A stretch of DNA of 64,000 nucleotides from Streptomyces albus subsp. albus (GTDB taxonomy: Bacteria; Actinomycetota; Actinomycetes; Streptomycetales; Streptomycetaceae), in assembly GCF_000725885.1 (NCBI RefSeq), contig NZ_JODR01000038.1:1-64000 (forward strand), in the 5' to 3' direction. Under the pieces are notes generated by a model, which was given only the letters and a program-made list of their open reading frames with translations, did not search any database and had not been told where the DNA came from. Below, one piece after another: positions 7,201 through 16,130 of the stretch (within the stretch, counting starts at the first letter, position 1; every line of letters starts with the position of its first letter). The translations under genes and the position numbers were made by a program.

Positions 7201-10044
7201 CTATCTCCGCCATGGGCGCCCCCGCAGCGAGGTGAGGGCATAGGCACAGAACAGCACCATCAGCGCAAAGGCCAACGCCCGCCCCACCGGTTGGGCTGCG
7301 ATCTCCCCCGCCACAGTGCCCCATCGTTCGGCCACCGAAGGCCAGGGGAAGAGCAGCACTGCCCGCAGACGCTCGGGCAGCCCCCCGAACGACTGGCCGC
7401 CCGCATCCACCGTCGCCCCCCGCAGGAACGGCGCCACCAGCAACGGCACGGCCACAACCGCCGCCACACCGAGCACCGTTGAGCGGAATACCCCAGCAGC
7501 CAGCAGCCCCGCCCAAGCACAGCCGACGCACAATGCCAGCACCGCGACAACCTGCACCCCGAGCGACGGCACCGAGGCCCCGCCCGCCGAACCGCCCGGC
7601 ACGGACAAGCTCGTCAGGCCGTCCTGGTGCAAGGTGCCGGCGGGGAAGCCGAGGGCGCCGCTGTCCGCACCGAAGAGCAGGGTGAGTGCGACCCCGTTGC
7701 ACAGCGCTGTCGCCGCGCACAGCGCCACGGCCGTACCGCCCGTCACCGCCAGTTTCGCCACCAGCAGCCCCAGCCTTCTCGGCACCGGGACCTGCGCCGG
7801 AACCAGCGCCGGATACCGGAACTCCTGCCCGAAGGCCGTTGCCCCCAGCAGTCCCGCAGCCAAAGCGGCGGGCGGAACGAGGAAAGGCGAACCGGGAGGC
7901 CATCCCGTCAGCAGTTTCAGCGCCGGTGCGATGCCCGTCTCCGCATCCACCACGGCTCTGTCCCCCGCTCCGACGCGCGCCACCGCGACGGACACCACCA
8001 GCCCGGCCAGCAGCGCCAACCCGATCAGCACCCACGGAGTGCGCACACCGAACAGCCGCCGCAGTTCGTACTGGAGCGGGGCCACCGGTCCCGGCCGGCG
8101 CACCACCCGTGAGACGGGTGGCAACACCGCCCGCTTCCCCGGCGTATCCGAGACGGGGCTCCCGAACGGGGTCTTGCCCGACCACGTCCGGCTCGCCGCG
8201 TTTCCCCGAGTGCCGGCCCTGCCCCGCAGAACGCCGTACATCCGCCGGCCGTGTGTCCGCACCGCCGCGCTGAGGGTCCCCTCCTGGGCAGTGGCTGCCG
8301 CAGCGCCGTACTCCTCCCGCCGCCCGGGCATCGGCTCGGCCAGGTCCGAGGCGAAGACGCGCCGCGGGTCCGGCCCGCCTTCCGCCCCGCCTTGCGCGCC
8401 TCCTCCCCTCCCGGCCGACTGCGCATCGGGGGTCTCCGCTGCTCGGAACACAGGGCCTCCTGCGCTCCGCGTCCCTTCCTCGGCGCTCCCGCGCGGGCCG
8501 GCCGGGTGCCCGCCGTCGGCCGACTCGCTCTCAGCCGCGGGCATCTGTGCCGCCGCCCCGGTCTCCTCCGGCACCGTTTCGCGCCCGGCTCCGGCCGGAG
8601 ACTGCGAAGCACCGGGCGCGGACTGCCTCTGGGCCCGCGGCAGCGCATCGACGGGCGCGGAAATGCCGGTCACCGGTGCCGAGTTCTGCTTCACCGCCGG
8701 AACGAGTACCTCTGCCGACGCGGGCCGGTGCTCCTGCGACGGCTCCGGTGCCTTCTGTGACCGTTCCTCTGCTGCGGCCTGCTCACCGGCTTGCTGGGTA
8801 CCGGTTGCGCACCCGGGCTCGTCATCCGCTTCGGACGCTGTCGCCGGACAGCCCCTCCCCCCGTCTTCCCTGGTTTCCGTGACCACTGCGGCGCCGCCGC
8901 CACGTTGTGGCAGGTGAGCACCGGGTGCAGGCACCGAGGCATGCCCCCGGACGGTGATGCTTCCGCCTTCCACCGCCCCCGTCTCATCATCTCGAACCGC
9001 CTCCCCCATGTCGTCTGCGTAACGGGCCCCCACATCCGCCCCCTTCGTTTCACCTCCCCCGCTCTCGTCGGGCGAGATGGTCTTCCGCGCCGATGTGCTC
9101 CGGGCAGTGGCCCGCCCATCGGCTCGGATCAGCGGCCCCGGCCGGAATCTGTCCCCGGTGTCCCCGATCTCCTCCGTCAGCTGGTGGACGAGAATGCCGT
9201 GCCGGTACGCCGTCTCTCCCACGAACGCACAGTCCGTGCCGTACACCGAGATACGACTTCCTCCCTCACACACCACCTCAACAGCGCCCTGCCTCAGCTG
9301 TGTTCGTTCTGCACTCCGTGCTTCCTGCGACAGGACGGCCGCGAAGCGCTCCGCGTGCGGTGTACGGACCGCCACGCGCGGCCGGAGACGGGTCCGGGAG
9401 AAGTCAGCAGCGGTCTGATCGGCCACCAGCCTTCCGTTGTCGATGGTCACCACTCGGTCCGCGATGCGTGCCGCCACTTTCGGATCACGCGAGGCGATGA
9501 GCGCCAGCCCGCCCTGCTCCGCGTATCCGCGCACCAGTCCGTAGAGCCAACTGGCTTCCCGGGGCGACAGCTCCCACGCCGGCTCGTCGAGCACCAGCGT
9601 GTGCGGATCCCCCAGTAGCGCTGCGGCCATCCCGAGCCTGCGGTCCATGCCCCGCGAGAAGTTGCCCAGGCGTTCGTCCGCGAGTCCGCTGAGCCCGACC
9701 ACTTCGAGCACTTCGTCCGCCCGCTCGGCGGGCACTCCCGCCACGGCCGTGAGCATCCGGAGATGGCCGCGTGCGCTGCGGGCCGGATGTCCGGGCACGT
9801 CTCCCAGCAGGACCCCGATCTCCCGAGCGGGGTGCTGGATCCGCTGGACAGGACGGCCCCGGAAGAGCGCGACCCCTCGCCCCGGTACGAGTTGCAGCAT
9901 GAGCCGCAGAGCCTCGCTCTTGCCCGAACCAGCCGGCCCCAGCAACACCGTGACCTCGCCGGAACGCGCCTCGAAAGTGAGGTCGTCAACGCGGGGCAGG
10001 TGCTTTCGCCGGGCCGTACTGGTGAGTCCGATGGCCTGAATCAT
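7201..10044 (-). CDS. ABC transporter, ATPase fused to membrane domain through a long linker
   Basis: 947-residue fusion; the ATG start at 10044 has GGGAGA 4-5 nt upstream. Residues about 1-230 are an ABC ATPase: Walker A GPAGSGKSEA, signature-like NFSRGMDRRLG (not LSGGQ), Walker B LVLDEPAWELSP. The switch region reads ALIASRDPK, with no histidine where the H-loop is expected. Residues about 300-650 are a low-complexity Ala/Gly/Glu/Pro linker. The last 290 residues hold about six hydrophobic segments (WVLIGLALLAGLVVSVAVA, AALAAGLLGATAFG, LVAKLAVTGGTAVALCAA and others), like an ABC-2 permease half. ATPase and permease are normally separate genes, and a linker of this length is unusual. The substrate is unknown. 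It is likely an exporter or membrane-modifying machine, because no binding protein is encoded nearby. Confidence 0.85.
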   Translation of the reverse strand: MIQAIGLTSTARRKHLPRVDDLTFEARSGEVTVLLGPAGSGKSEALRLMLQLVPGRGVALFRGRPVQRIQHPAREIGVLLGDVPGHPARSARGHLRMLTAVAGVPAERADEVLEVVGLSGLADERLGNFSRGMDRRLGMAAALLGDPHTLVLDEPAWELSPREASWLYGLVRGYAEQGGLALIASRDPKVAARIADRVVTIDNGRLVADQTAADFSRTRLRPRVAVRTPHAERFAAVLSQEARSAERTQLRQGAVEVVCEGGSRISVYGTDCAFVGETAYRHGILVHQLTEEIGDTGDRFRPGPLIRADGRATARSTSARKTISPDESGGGETKGADVGARYADDMGEAVRDDETGAVEGGSITVRGHASVPAPGAHLPQRGGGAAVVTETREDGGRGCPATASEADDEPGCATGTQQAGEQAAAEERSQKAPEPSQEHRPASAEVLVPAVKQNSAPVTGISAPVDALPRAQRQSAPGASQSPAGAGRETVPEETGAAAQMPAAESESADGGHPAGPRGSAEEGTRSAGGPVFRAAETPDAQSAGRGGGAQGGAEGGPDPRRVFASDLAEPMPGRREEYGAAAATAQEGTLSAAVRTHGRRMYGVLRGRAGTRGNAASRTWSGKTPFGSPVSDTPGKRAVLPPVSRVVRRPGPVAPLQYELRRLFGVRTPWVLIGLALLAGLVVSVAVARVGAGDRAVVDAETGIAPALKLLTGWPPGSPFLVPPAALAAGLLGATAFGQEFRYPALVPAQVPVPRRLGLLVAKLAVTGGTAVALCAATALCNGVALTLLFGADSGALGFPAGTLHQDGLTSLSVPGGSAGGASVPSLGVQVVAVLALCVGCAWAGLLAAGVFRSTVLGVAAVVAVPLLVAPFLRGATVDAGGQSFGGLPERLRAVLLFPWPSVAERWGTVAGEIAAQPVGRALAFALMVLFCAYALTSLRGRPWRR

Positions 10045-10168
10045 CGCTTCTCCCGCAGAACGCATGGCGGACGCACCACTGCAAGATAACGCGACATTTC
10101 CGACTTTCCGGGTAGGCAGTCCAGCCATCAGCCGGGCGGAGCCGGACCCGTCCCGCCTCGCGCCGTCC

Positions 10169-10924
10169 TCAGACCTCGGGTCGCAGCATGGGTGGGTTGA
10201 GCAATGTGGCTCCTCCCGCGCGGAAGAGCTGTGCGGGCCTGCCGCCCTGACGAGTCGTCGTCCCTCCGGTGGGCACCAGGAATCCGGGCGTTCCCGTCAC
10301 CTTGCGGTGGAAGTTCCGAGGGTCAAGTACCACGCCCCACACAGCCTCGTACACGCGCCGCAACTCCCCGACTGTGAACTCGGACGGACAGAAAGCGGTG
10401 GCGAGCGAGGAGTATTCGATCTTCGAACGCGCCCGCTCCACACCGTCCCGCAGGATCCGCTCGTGATCGAAGGCGAGCGGTGCCTGCCGCTCACCGTCCC
10501 AGCCGGCTCCGTCGGCGCCGCCCAGCAAGGTCTCCGTCGGCGCCCACCGGGCGCCGCGTGCGTCTCCGCCTGCGATGGGTGAGGGCAGGTCGGGCGCGAG
10601 GACGAGGTGGGCGACGCTGACGACCCGCATCCTGGGATCACGGTCCGGCGCACCGTAGGTGGCGAGCTGTTCGAGGTGAGCGCCGGCGCTTTGTCCGTCG
10701 GGGACCTGCGGATGGAGCCCTGTCTCCTCTGTGAGCTCGCGCGCTGCCGCCGCCTCCAGATCCTCGTCGTCCCGGACGAATCCGCCGGGCAGAGCCCACA
10801 TCCCCTGATAGGGCGGTTCCCCACGGCGTACGACCAGTGCGCAGAGTGCGTCTTTGCGCACGGTGAGCACCACGAGGTCGACGGTGACGGCGAAAGGCGG
10901 GAAGGCCGAGGGGTCGTAGGGCAT
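10169..10924 (-). CDS. Nudix hydrolase with C-terminal winged helix (NrtR-type regulator)
   Basis: 251 residues. The N-terminal Nudix domain (about 1-150) has a complete Nudix box: G-x5-E-x7-REL-T-EE-T-GL (GGFVRDDEDLEAAAAREL...). The C-terminal part (FDHERILRDGVERARSKIEY, EFTVGELRRVYEAVWG, NFHRKV) is the winged-helix region of NrtR proteins, which in other bacteria repress NAD metabolism genes and respond to ADP-ribose. The intact Nudix box means hydrolysis is possible. Start: ATG at 10924; the nearest AAGGAG is 17 nt upstream, rather far, so initiation may be inefficient. The neighbours (ABC gene downstream, DUF4192 gene upstream) are on the same strand, but gaps of 107-124 nt make co-transcription uncertain. 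Confidence 0.85.
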   Translation of the reverse strand: MPYDPSAFPPFAVTVDLVVLTVRKDALCALVVRRGEPPYQGMWALPGGFVRDDEDLEAAAARELTEETGLHPQVPDGQSAGAHLEQLATYGAPDRDPRMRVVSVAHLVLAPDLPSPIAGGDARGARWAPTETLLGGADGAGWDGERQAPLAFDHERILRDGVERARSKIEYSSLATAFCPSEFTVGELRRVYEAVWGVVLDPRNFHRKVTGTPGFLVPTGGTTTRQGGRPAQLFRAGGATLLNPPMLRPEV

Positions 10925-11031
10925 GACGTGATCATAGTCGTCTCCTTGACGATAAACAGGCGGTTCGGCAGCACCGTTGACACCTCCTTCTCGCAGGCGG
11001 GGGCAGGTCCCAGGGCGGGTACGGGGAATGT

Positions 11032-12243
11032 TCAGACAGCGGTGTCCGGGGCGGGGCCAGGCCGTTCCGCTTCCTCGTCGACGGGGCGCTCCCGGCCCTT
11101 CTGTTCCTTGCGCAGACAGCGACTGACCAGCTGGGGATCGAGCCCTTCGTTGCATGCCTGGTGCAGGAGCTGGGCGAACAGGTAGTCCGGGTCCACCCGC
11201 AGTGCCACCCCGAGAGTGACGCGTGCGGTCGGTACGTCTCCGCTCGACCAAGCGGCCCATCCCGCGAGTGAGAGCAAGGCCGCCGAATAGGCCGCGTAGG
11301 GTCCCGGGCACCGACGGGCCAGTGCCCGCCACAGCCTCAGGGCCGCGGGCAGGTCCCCCTCCTCCGTCCATGCGGCGACCTGATCACGCGTCTCCCGGTC
11401 CTGGAGGCCGAGTACCGCCGCGGCACATTCGTCGTGCGTGAGGAGTCCGTCGTCGTGCGCGTCGTCACTCCCGTGTGCCCCCGTCTTCGGCAGCCGCTGC
11501 TCGAAGCGTTCCAAGAGGCGCTGGAGGAGGGCCAGCGTCTCGACACGCACTTCCAGCCGACCACCCTGCGACAGCATGCGCGGGGTGAGGGCGAGGCTCG
11601 CGCGGTCGAGGGCACGCTGCTGCTCCTCGCCGAGGGGCGGCCCGAGCGGCAGCAGCCGCCGTTCCATCTCCCGCAACGAGCCGCGGACCGGAATACCGGC
11701 GTAGGCGGCGGCGACGGCCATCGCCGAGGTCCGCGAACGTGACAGGGGCACCCCCTCGGGCGGGCAGCAGCTCTCGTCGGGGCAGCAGTACGAGAAGAAG
11801 CGGCCGTCCGAAAGGCAGAGCGCTTCGTAGACGGGCATGTCCCGCTGTCCGCAGGCAAGGCGCAGCGCTTGGACGAGAGGCCGCAGCCGCTCCATGACGT
11901 CCCTTCCGCTGGCTCCTTCTTCCGGTTCCTGGCATACGAAGATCAGTGCACCGTCCGGCGGGGCTCCCCGCGCCCTGGAGCTGGCATCCAGGCATTCGGC
12001 GATCTGAGGAGCGAGGGGGCTCCAGGCGCTCTCCGCGGTGGGAATGCCGATCCTGATCCGTCCTCCGAACCGGCCCCGCTCACCGTGGAGGGCGACCACC
12101 ACCAGCGAGTCGTCCGGGTAGAAGCCGAGGAGATAGGGCAAGGCCTCCGCGAGTTCCGCCGGCTCCCGCAGGGAGATGCTCATCGGACGGGATTCGGGCA
12201 GGGCCGGTTCAGCGCCGCGTTCGGCGCGGTCGTGGTGTGTCAT
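11032..12243 (-). CDS. DUF4192 domain-containing protein
   Basis: 403 residues, no signal peptide or membrane segment. The N-terminal block (ITLR-like ISLREPAELAEALPYLLGFYPDDSLVVVALHG) is the DUF4192 hallmark found throughout actinobacteria; the family function is unknown. The middle has a Cys-rich patch (YCCPDESCCPPEG, about residue 150-165). The C-terminal third (about 300-380) resembles helical repeat architecture (AAALRLWRALARRCPG, AAYSALLSLAGWAAW, LGVALRVDPDYLFAQLL). It ends in an acidic tail. Start: ATG at 12243 (MTHHDRAERG) as in homologues, with a weak GAGG; a second ATG 20 codons in lacks a ribosome site. Divergent from recQ, sharing a 140-bp region with two DnaA boxes. Confidence 0.85.
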   Translation of the reverse strand: MTHHDRAERGAEPALPESRPMSISLREPAELAEALPYLLGFYPDDSLVVVALHGERGRFGGRIRIGIPTAESAWSPLAPQIAECLDASSRARGAPPDGALIFVCQEPEEGASGRDVMERLRPLVQALRLACGQRDMPVYEALCLSDGRFFSYCCPDESCCPPEGVPLSRSRTSAMAVAAAYAGIPVRGSLREMERRLLPLGPPLGEEQQRALDRASLALTPRMLSQGGRLEVRVETLALLQRLLERFEQRLPKTGAHGSDDAHDDGLLTHDECAAAVLGLQDRETRDQVAAWTEEGDLPAALRLWRALARRCPGPYAAYSAALLSLAGWAAWSSGDVPTARVTLGVALRVDPDYLFAQLLHQACNEGLDPQLVSRCLRKEQKGRERPVDEEAERPGPAPDTAV

Positions 12244-12283
12244 GCCTCGACGGTGACGGACCTCACCGATCCGCGGTCCGCGG

Positions 12284-12292
12284 TTGTCCACA
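12284..12292 (+). promoter_or_regulatory. DnaA box (TTGTCCACA)
   Basis: Exact match to the preferred Streptomyces DnaA box TTGTCCACA, in the divergent region between the DUF4192 gene and recQ. A second identical box starts 48 bp downstream. Confidence 0.7.
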
Positions 12293-12331
12293 GGCGCATA
12301 CCGTCCGTCCTCTTGTCATACGAACAGTGAG

Positions 12332-12340
12332 TTGTCCACA
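12332..12340 (+). promoter_or_regulatory. DnaA box (TTGTCCACA)
   Basis: Second exact TTGTCCACA in the same orientation, 43 bp before the recQ start. Two perfect boxes in 57 bp is not expected by chance outside oriC-like or DnaA-regulated DNA. Confidence 0.7.
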
Positions 12341-12383
12341 GCCCGATTCCCCGGTTCCACCGGCCATCGGGTTGCATGGACGC

Positions 12384-14573
12384 ATGAGTGACACACAGCT
12401 GCGACGAGAGGCCGACGCCGTGCTCGCCGATCTCGTCGGCGACCGGGAAGGCACGGCCCGGCTGCGCACGGATCAGTGGCGGGCGATCGAGGCGCTGGTC
12501 GCCGAACACCGACGCGCGCTGGTGGTCCAGCGCACCGGCTGGGGCAAATCGGCGGTGTACTTCGTCGCGACCGCTCTGCTGCGCAAGCGGGGCTCCGGTC
12601 CGACGGTGATTGTCTCGCCGCTGCTGGCGCTGATGCGGAACCAGGTCGAGTCAGCCGCGCGAGCAGGCATCCACGCACGCACGATCAATTCCTCGAACCC
12701 CGAGGAATGGCGGACGATCGAGGCCGAGGTGGCGCAGGGAGAGGTGGATGTCCTCCTGGTCAGCCCGGAACGACTGAACAACCCCGATTTCCGGGACAAC
12801 GTGCTGCCGAGTCTCACCGCGTCGACCGGACTGCTCGTCGTGGACGAAGCCCACTGCATCTCCGACTGGGGCCACGACTTCCGGCCCGATTACCGACGTC
12901 TGCGCACCATGCTCGCCGAGCTCCCCCACGGCGTGCCGGTCCTGGCGACCACTGCCACCGCCAACGCCCGCGTGACGGCGGACGTGGCCGAGCAGCTCGG
13001 CACGGGCGGCAAAGCCGACGACGGAGACCTCGCGGGCCCGGCACCCACGCTGGTGCTCCGCGGCTCCCTCGACCGGGAGAGCCTCAGCCTGAACGTGCTG
13101 CGGCTGCCGGACGCCGCGCACCGCCTGGCCTGGCTCGGTGATCACCTCGCCTCGCTCCCGGGCTCCGGCATCATCTACACCCTCACCGTCGCCGCGGCGG
13201 AGGAGGTTGCGGCTTTCCTCCGCCAGTGCGGCCACGAGGTGTCCTCCTACACCGGCAAAACGGAGAACGCGGACCGTGAAGCCGCCGAGGCGGATCTCCT
13301 CGCCAACAGGGTGAAAGCTCTGGTCGCCACATCGGCCCTGGGCATGGGCTTCGACAAGCCGGACCTCGGATTCGTCGTCCACCTCGGCTCTCCCTCCTCC
13401 CCCATCGCCTACTACCAGCAGGTCGGCCGCGCCGGCCGAGGCGTCGACCACGCCGAGGTGCTGTTGCTCCCCGGCCAGGAGGACGAGGCGATCTGGCGCT
13501 ATTTCTCGTCGCTGGCCTTCCCACCGGAGGAGCAGGTGCGCCGGACACTGGACGTCCTGGCCTCCTCGGACACCCCGATGTCCCTGCCGGCCCTGGAACC
13601 CCGCGTCGAGCTGCGCCGCTCACGGCTGGAGATGATGCTCAAGGTCCTCGATGTGGACGGGGCCGTGCGTCGCGTCAAGGGAGGCTGGGTCGCCACCGGC
13701 CGGCCATGGCACTACGAGGCCGACCGGTACGAGTGGGTGGAAAAGCAGCGCCTCGCCGAGCAGCAGGCGATGCGCGCCTACACGGAGATCACCACCTGCC
13801 GTATGGAGTTCCTGCGCCGGGAACTGGACGACGAGAAGGCGGCCCCCTGCGGCAGGTGCGACAACTGCACGGGGAACCACTACAGCCCGCAGGCCGACGA
13901 GTCGCTGGTGGCCGCGGCCCGCGGTGAACTGCGCAGGCCAGGCGTGCGCGTCGAGCCGAGAAAAATGTGGCCCACCGGCATGCCCTCGGTCGGCATGGAC
14001 CTCAAGGGGCGGATCCCCGCTCAGCAGCAGGCGGCGCCAGGACGCGCGCTGGGCCGGCTCTCCGACATCGGCTGGGGGAACCGGCTGCGCCCACTGCTGT
14101 CGCCCCAGTCCGGGGACGGCCCGATCCCCGACGACGTGCTGCGCGGCGCGGTGACGGTCCTCTCCGACTGGGCGAAGGGGCCGGGCGGCTGGGCGTCGGA
14201 CGATCCGGAGGTGTCCGGACGGCCCGTCGGCGTCGTGGCGATCGACTCCCGTACCCGTCCTCAGCTGGTGAGGTCCTTCGCCGAGCGGCTCGCCGAGATC
14301 GGCCGGCTGCCGCTGCTGGGTGCGGTGGCCTGCGCGGATGAGTTCGGCCTGCTGAACGGCCCGCGCAGCAATGGTGCTCAGCGTCTCCGGGCGGTGCACG
14401 AGGCGCTGACGCTGCCACCGGAGCTGGCCGCTTCCCTGGCCTCCGTCAACGGTCCGGTTCTCCTGGTGGACGACTACACCGAGACGGGCTGGACCTTGAC
14501 CGTGGCCGCCAGGATGCTCCGGCAGGCCGGTGCGAAGGAGGTGCTCCCGCTGGTCCTCGCGGTGCAGAACTGA
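12384..14573 (+). CDS. recQ: RecQ-family DNA helicase with C-terminal phosphoribosyltransferase-like domain
   Basis: 729 residues; ATG at 12384 (MSDTQLRREADAVLADLVG). Superfamily 2 helicase core: Walker A RTGWGKSAVYF, motif Ia SPLLALMRNQV, DEAH box VVDEAHCISDWGHDFRP followed by the RecQ aromatic loop, motif III ATTATANARV, motif VI QQVGRAGRG. A RecQ zinc-binding element follows (CRMEFLRREL...CGRCDNC). There is no HRDC domain. Instead, the last 170 residues include VVAIDSRTRPQLV and VLLVDDYTETGWTL, the latter being the PRPP-binding signature of type I phosphoribosyltransferases (ComF/PRT fold). It acts in 3'-5' unwinding during recombination and repair; the role of the PRT-like part is unknown. 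A start with a clear Shine-Dalgarno is not seen. Confidence 0.92.
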   Translation: MSDTQLRREADAVLADLVGDREGTARLRTDQWRAIEALVAEHRRALVVQRTGWGKSAVYFVATALLRKRGSGPTVIVSPLLALMRNQVESAARAGIHARTINSSNPEEWRTIEAEVAQGEVDVLLVSPERLNNPDFRDNVLPSLTASTGLLVVDEAHCISDWGHDFRPDYRRLRTMLAELPHGVPVLATTATANARVTADVAEQLGTGGKADDGDLAGPAPTLVLRGSLDRESLSLNVLRLPDAAHRLAWLGDHLASLPGSGIIYTLTVAAAEEVAAFLRQCGHEVSSYTGKTENADREAAEADLLANRVKALVATSALGMGFDKPDLGFVVHLGSPSSPIAYYQQVGRAGRGVDHAEVLLLPGQEDEAIWRYFSSLAFPPEEQVRRTLDVLASSDTPMSLPALEPRVELRRSRLEMMLKVLDVDGAVRRVKGGWVATGRPWHYEADRYEWVEKQRLAEQQAMRAYTEITTCRMEFLRRELDDEKAAPCGRCDNCTGNHYSPQADESLVAAARGELRRPGVRVEPRKMWPTGMPSVGMDLKGRIPAQQQAAPGRALGRLSDIGWGNRLRPLLSPQSGDGPIPDDVLRGAVTVLSDWAKGPGGWASDDPEVSGRPVGVVAIDSRTRPQLVRSFAERLAEIGRLPLLGAVACADEFGLLNGPRSNGAQRLRAVHEALTLPPELAASLASVNGPVLLVDDYTETGWTLTVAARMLRQAGAKEVLPLVLAVQN

Positions 14574-14760
14574 CCCTCGCCCGCCCGGGAGGCAGCCGGC
14601 CCGGCCAGGCCGTCACGGAAAGGAGGCACGGAAGGGACAACCGGAGGCTCAGCGGGAATAAGGGGGAAGAGACAGCGGCAGGAGGCCGGTGATGCTCCCC
14701 GCCTTCGTCGCCGCCCCGCTCAGTGCCGAAGTGGGGAACAGCACGAACGGAGGTAGGGAC

Positions 14761-15363
14761 ATGGCCTTCGGCTCCGCTGCTGCTCCGGCCCCCGGGCCCG
14801 TGTCGGGACAGCACAGCCGCATCGTCCGTCTCGCCGAATGGGCACGGTTCGGCATTCCCGTGCCGGAGGACGCCCCCGCCCTGGTGACAGGTTTGTACGA
14901 ACGTCATCAGCCCCGTCCGCAAACTCTGGTGCTCGGGGTCCTGGGCCCCGGCGAACGGCTCGTCGCCAGCGCGTCGTTCAACCAGGAGACGGCACGGCCG
15001 GACGGCTGGGAATACCGCAACGCGCTGCTGAGCCGACTGCGCCGGATCGTTCCGCACGACCTGCGACGCAGAACTCCGACACGCACGGCGGTCCTGCTGT
15101 GCTGCCGGTTCGGGGAGCCCGGGTGGACGGCCGTGGACGGTGCGTGGATGTGGGGCCTGCGCGACGCCTGCACCCTGCACGGGTTGCGCTGCGGGGCCTA
15201 CATCACTCTCACCGCCTCCGGGTGGCAGGTGATGGGTGCGGAGCCCAGCGGCTCACAGCCCGCAGCGGCACGGTCGGCCGAGCCGAGGAACGAGCCGGTC
15301 ATGGCATCGGCTCACTCGGCGGAGCCCACATCCCCTGGCCCCGCCCCGCGGATCACGGCGTGA
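14761..15363 (+). CDS. Conserved hypothetical protein
   Basis: 200 residues; start chosen at 14761 because GGAGG lies 7 nt upstream. Not recognised beyond being a Streptomyces-type conserved protein. Residues about 20-155 look like a compact folded domain with hydrophobic beta segments (TLVLGVLGPGERLVASASF, TAVLLCCRFGEPGWT, GAYITLTASGWQVMG). The first 20 and last 45 residues are Ala/Pro/Ser-rich and probably disordered. No signal peptide, membrane segment or known catalytic motif. It sits 187 bp after recQ and is convergent with the next gene, from which it is separated by only 27 bp. Confidence 0.7.
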   Translation: MAFGSAAAPAPGPVSGQHSRIVRLAEWARFGIPVPEDAPALVTGLYERHQPRPQTLVLGVLGPGERLVASASFNQETARPDGWEYRNALLSRLRRIVPHDLRRRTPTRTAVLLCCRFGEPGWTAVDGAWMWGLRDACTLHGLRCGAYITLTASGWQVMGAEPSGSQPAAARSAEPRNEPVMASAHSAEPTSPGPAPRITA

Positions 15364-15390
15364 GTGCCGTGGCCGCGGTGCCGGGGAACG

Positions 15391-16017
15391 TCAGAGCAGG
15401 ACGCGCAGACGCGCCGGGTCGCCACAGACGATCAGCTGCTCGGTGGCCTTCTCCAAAGCCGCCGGCAGTGCTGCCGCTGCCTCCGGATCGGTACCGCCGT
15501 TGACCGCGAGCAGTACGACGGGGCGCTGCGCGGTGCGGGCGACGGCGGAGGCATGGGCGCAGAACACGTCCTCGGCTTCGGTGAGTTGGCGCCAGTAGGC
15601 GTCCTCGCCGAAGGAGAGCTCGTGCTCGGCCCACGGGTGCTGGGCGCCGGTGGTCAGCAGCAGGATGTCGCCCGGCGAGCGGCCCTCGTCGAGCAGCTTG
15701 TCGACGGTTTCGTCTGCGACCTCCACCGCCGTCGCGTCGGTCGCGGCGACGAGCTGGATCTGCGCCTTGGCGGCGGCTTTGGCCTGGGCACCGGGCTTGG
15801 GCTGAGCCGGGCTGTTGCCCTGGCGGGGTGCGTTCGGCCGGCCGGGGGTGTTGGGGCCCTTGCTGTCGGTCCTCGGCGGTGCGGGACGCGGCGCGGGGCG
15901 CGGGCCGGGAACGGGGGCTGCGGTGCGTGATGCCTGCGGTGTTCTGGACGCTCCCGCTGATGCGCGGGTGCCCGGGACGCTCTCGTAAATCTCTGGCTCC
16001 TCGGGAGTGAGAGGCAT
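15391..16017 (-). CDS. Conserved hypothetical protein, Pro/Ala-rich N-terminus
   Basis: 208 residues. Residues 1-85 are a Pro/Ala/Arg/Gln-rich low-complexity segment. Residues about 86-208 look folded: IQLVAATDATAVEVADETVDKLL, GDILLLTTGAQHPWAEHELSFG, YWRQLTEAEDVFCAHAS and RPVVLLAVNGG. The pattern (LLTTG, VFCAHA, VLLAVN) is reminiscent of C-terminal modules of superfamily I helicases, but no helicase motif is complete, so I assign no function. ATG at 16017 lacks a ribosome site, so it may be leaderless. It lies upstream of nothing on its strand and ends close to the convergent gene before it. Confidence 0.6.
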   Translation of the reverse strand: MPLTPEEPEIYESVPGTRASAGASRTPQASRTAAPVPGPRPAPRPAPPRTDSKGPNTPGRPNAPRQGNSPAQPKPGAQAKAAAKAQIQLVAATDATAVEVADETVDKLLDEGRSPGDILLLTTGAQHPWAEHELSFGEDAYWRQLTEAEDVFCAHASAVARTAQRPVVLLAVNGGTDPEAAAALPAALEKATEQLIVCGDPARLRVLL

Positions 16018-16130
16018 GGGGTGTTGTCTATCAAATGACGGAATCAGCTAAGTCAGCGGGTACGGAGTACCGGGCTATTCCCCGGCGGAGTTCCCGTACT
16101 TCGCGACGTTGCCGTCCGGCAAGTTCCGAT

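Noticed and set aside
10297..10983. Alternative frame over the Nudix gene starting 59 nt upstream with a better-placed ribosome site
   Set aside because: The translation is Ser/Thr/Pro/Arg noise, while the other frame has a perfect Nudix box.
12321..12336. SOS-like box CGAAC...GTTG before recQ
   Set aside because: Spacer is 5 nt instead of 4 and the right half is imperfect.
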